From Nitrososphaeria archaeon (GTDB lineage: Archaea > Thermoproteota > Nitrososphaeria > JACIWG01): DNA of 8,345 nucleotides. Shown here piece by piece: positions 6,667 to 8,345 of the stretch (position 1 is the first letter of the stretch; the number at the start of each line of letters is the position of its first letter). The translations under genes were made by a program, and so were the position numbers. The stretch is from the NCBI GenBank assembly GCA_014361085.1, contig JACIWG010000063.1:1-8345 (forward strand), read 5' to 3'. The notes below the pieces were generated by a model. That model saw only the letters and a program-made list of their open reading frames with translations. It had not been told where the DNA came from and made no database searches.

Positions 6667-7149
6667 CTAAAGCCATAAATCGTATCTTTCCTCCACCAAA
6701 TCCTTACCCCATATCCTATGACTCTTCTCCTCAGTTTTAACAAAACCGAACATGGTATAAAGTTTTCTGGCAACAGAAAGTTCACTTGTAGTCCAAAGGT
6801 AAACGTGCCTATAACCGCACTTTCTACAAAATTCTATGGCCTCGTTTAAAAGCATTTTCCCTAATCCTCTACCCCTATAGTCGGGGTGAATAAGAAACCA
6901 GCGGAGCTGTGCATCTTGGCTAGTTCGTCCAAAAACAGCTATACATCCAACAATCTTTCCCTCATCTTCAACCAACCAAACACAGTCTTTTCCAGGCTTA
7001 AACGATTTAATGAATTGTGCAAGACCTTCTGCAACATAGGCTTCAAAGGTCAAATCATAACCATACTCTTTAGAATACACTATTCCATGAAACTTTATAA
7101 TTTCTCCAACATCTCCTGGCCTAAACTCTTTTCTAACATTAAAACCCAT
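6667..7149 (-). CDS. GNAT-family N-acetyltransferase
   Basis: With the start chosen here the protein has 160 residues and is a complete GNAT domain. RKEFRPGDVGEIIKFHGIVY (6-25) and EYGYDLTFEAYVA (28-40) open the fold. VGCIAVFG (67-74) and QLRWFLIHPDYRGRGLG (81-97) give strand 4 and the acetyl-CoA pyrophosphate loop RGRGLG (92-97). LWTTSELSVARKLYTMFGF (118-136) is the usual C-terminal helix. The RPGD...HG..Y..EYG pattern resembles the acetyltransferase half of MarR-GNAT fusion proteins, here without the MarR half; the substrate is unknown. The frame stays open to an ATG at 7281, adding 44 residues. I prefer 7149 because GGTG lies 6 bases upstream of it, a box A lies at 7185-7194, no promoter is visible before 7281, and the extra stretch would contain the divergent ttuA promoter. 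GTG at 7158 is also possible. Confidence 0.85.
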   Translation of the reverse strand: MGFNVRKEFRPGDVGEIIKFHGIVYSKEYGYDLTFEAYVAEGLAQFIKSFKPGKDCVWLVEDEGKIVGCIAVFGRTSQDAQLRWFLIHPDYRGRGLGKMLLNEAIEFCRKCGYRHVYLWTTSELSVARKLYTMFGFVKTEEKSHRIWGKDLVEERYDLWL

Positions 7150-7184
7150 TTTTTGCACCAGCTTTTTGCTTTCGTCAAAAGGTG

Positions 7185-7194
7185 TTATAAAAAA
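7185..7194 (-). promoter_or_regulatory. Probable box A for the GNAT gene
   Basis: The minus strand reads TTTTTTATAA. Its centre predicts transcription near 7164, giving a leader of about 15 bases that contains GGTG (7156-7159) before the ATG at 7149. It lies within the open frame upstream of that ATG, so it also argues against the longer protein. Confidence 0.45.
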
Positions 7195-7260
7195 GTTATG
7201 AACAACGATTATATTAGCTACAATATCAAAACATTTGAGGTAAGATGCACTAATTTTAAA

Positions 7261-7271
7261 AAAATATAAAA
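7261..7271 (+). promoter_or_regulatory. Probable box A for the ttuA-like gene
   Basis: The tract AAAATATAAAA is centred about 26 bases upstream of 7292, so transcription would start about 3 bases before the ATG at 7295, an almost leaderless mRNA. No clear Shine-Dalgarno site precedes the ATG. The neighbouring TTTTAAAA (7254-7261) is an alternative box. Confidence 0.45.
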
Positions 7272-7294
7272 TTCTTCTCACATATCTGGATGCT

Positions 7295-8233
7295 ATGCCC
7301 TACTGTAGAATGTGCGGTTCCGGAACTGTCGTAGTACATATTTCATACGCTAAACTTTACCTTTGCCAAAAATGTTTTCTAGAATTTTATGTGAAAAGAG
7401 TTAAGAGGACTGTTGAAGAATTCAAAATGTTTAGGGAAGACGATGTTGTAGGAGTAGCTGTCTCAGGGGGAAAAGATAGTGCAGCCCTACTACATTCACT
7501 ACATAATGCTTTCCCAAAACTTGAGCTTAAAGCATTACACCTTAACCTTGGAATTCCAGAATATTCTGAACACTGTGAATCAAAAGTTAAAACTTTAACA
7601 AAAATCTTGGACATAGAACTTCAAACATACGATATCAGAAAGGAGCTTGGTTTAACGATCGAAGACTTTAAGAAAACAAAGTTTAAAAGAAAAATCTGCT
7701 CCGTATGCGGGACAATAAAACGTCACATTTTCGAGGAAATGGCTAAAAGGGCTCAAGTGAGGGTTCTGGCTACAGGACACAACCTTGACGACGTCACAAG
7801 TGTAATGTTAAACACTTTCTTGAACGGACAGTGGACGCAGCTTACGAGAATAAAGCCCATTCTACCTCCACTAACAGAAGGTATGGCCTACAAAGTTAAG
7901 CCACTAATCCGTTCACCCGAAAACGAGAACCTACTCTACTGCCTATATGGTGAGCTTCCAATAAGAACAATAGGCTGCCCAAATTCAGACACCGCTGGAA
8001 TAAAAAAGTATGCGAAGATGCTGGAAAAGTTTTCTGAAGAAGATCCTAACTTCAAGCACCTACTACTAAACCGTTTCCTAGAACTTATACCATTGATGGA
8101 AGAAAAGTTTCCAAAACCGACAATAACAAGATGCAGGATATGCAACTTTCCCTCATCAAACGAAGTTTGCGCATACTGTAAAAGGATATCGTTGGTTAAA
8201 GGTTATCAGACACGAAATAACATTGTAAAATAG
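7295..8233 (+). CDS. ttuA: TtuA/Ncs6-family tRNA 2-thiolation enzyme, probably TtuA
   Basis: A 312-residue PP-loop ATPase that activates a tRNA uridine as an adenylate and replaces oxygen with sulfur. Domains in order: N-terminal zinc finger CRMC (4-7) and CQKC (24-27); PP-loop SGGKDS (57-62); CSVCGTIKR (135-143) with Cys135 and Cys138; GHNLDD (161-166); Cys228 in IGCPN; and a C-terminal zinc finger CRIC (280-283) and CAYC (292-295). Cys135, Cys138 and Cys228 are in the positions that hold the [4Fe-4S] cluster in TtuA and archaeal Ncs6. The segment HLNLGIPEYS (82-91), rather than the IDEGI-GYR of Ncs6, favours TtuA, which makes 2-thioribothymidine at position 54 in the T loop of thermophile tRNAs; U34 thiolation (Ncs6) is the alternative. 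The sulfur would come from a ubiquitin-like carrier not encoded here. The start at ATG 7295 fits the box A at 7261-7271. It is divergent from the GNAT gene. Confidence 0.88.
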   Translation: MPYCRMCGSGTVVVHISYAKLYLCQKCFLEFYVKRVKRTVEEFKMFREDDVVGVAVSGGKDSAALLHSLHNAFPKLELKALHLNLGIPEYSEHCESKVKTLTKILDIELQTYDIRKELGLTIEDFKKTKFKRKICSVCGTIKRHIFEEMAKRAQVRVLATGHNLDDVTSVMLNTFLNGQWTQLTRIKPILPPLTEGMAYKVKPLIRSPENENLLYCLYGELPIRTIGCPNSDTAGIKKYAKMLEKFSEEDPNFKHLLLNRFLELIPLMEEKFPKPTITRCRICNFPSSNEVCAYCKRISLVKGYQTRNNIVK

Positions 8234-8248
8234 CATTAAAAAAAAGAA

Positions 8249-8304
8249 TTTTTATAAAAAATTGTTTAGAAAATTTTTGCAAAATATGTGCAATAAAAGC
8301 ACAT
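8249..8304 (+). terminator. Possible oligo-T termination region after the ttuA-like gene
   Basis: After the TAG at 8231-8233 the sequence is A/T-rich with T5 runs at 8249-8253 and 8274-8278, the kind of signal archaeal RNA polymerase stops at. A hairpin follows: ATGTGC (8286-8291), a 7-base loop, and GCACAT (8299-8304), with one more T-A pair outside. Nothing else recognisable lies between 8234 and the right edge. Confidence 0.35.
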
Positions 8305-8345
8305 AGTATGCAAACAAAAATCGCTTAAAACTATAGAACAGAAAT

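Noticed and set aside
1..8345. CRISPR array, tRNA/rRNA genes, insertion sequence or integrase
   Set aside because: Scanning shows no regularly spaced repeats, no cloverleaf-like or CCA-ended segment, no rRNA-like block, and no transposase or recombinase motifs.

Overview
The window looks like chromosomal DNA from an AT-rich, probably thermophilic archaeon. The evidence is archaeal box A (TATA) elements placed about 26 bases upstream of several start codons with no Shine-Dalgarno site (leaderless mRNAs), a TldD/TldE pair, a HEPN/MNT gene pair, a DUF4143-type AAA ATPase, and a TtuA-type tRNA thiolase, the enzyme family that makes 2-thioribothymidine in thermophiles. I cannot fix the lineage from sequence alone; a Thermoproteota/TACK-type archaeon is a guess.

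Left part (1-1566): the 3' end of a gene running in from the left edge (possibly a family 2 glycosyltransferase C-terminus), then a minus-strand fold-type I, class V PLP enzyme that resembles cysteine desulfurases but lacks their catalytic cysteine. The 141-base gap at 1426-1566 holds two divergent box A elements.

Middle part (1567-3828) is the accessory section. A HEPN-domain gene is broken by a single-base insertion near 1687. It overlaps an intact MNT nucleotidyltransferase gene that has a strong Shine-Dalgarno site inside the HEPN frame. A possible decayed fragment of a second (DUF86-like) HEPN gene follows, in the 199-base gap 2259-2457. A convergent minus-strand DUF4143 ATPase comes next, whose leaderless promoter sits inside three copies of the octamer TAGAGAAA in an operator-like arrangement.

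Right part (3829-8345) is mainly housekeeping. A minus-strand tldD-tldE operon (3 bases apart) encodes both halves of a TldD/TldE metalloprotease, with its own promoter and a TTG start. Upstream is a minus-strand GNAT acetyltransferase whose longest reading frame is probably over-extended. Divergent from it is a plus-strand ttuA-like gene with both zinc fingers, the PP-loop and the three cysteines expected to hold an Fe-S cluster. The last 112 bases are AT-rich, with oligo-T runs and a small hairpin and no visible gene.

I do not see a clear new multi-gene system. The items that most deserve a second look are the frameshifted HEPN toxin beside an intact MNT partner, and the triple TAGAGAAA array at the ATPase promoter. 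No tRNA, rRNA, CRISPR array or complete insertion sequence is visible.
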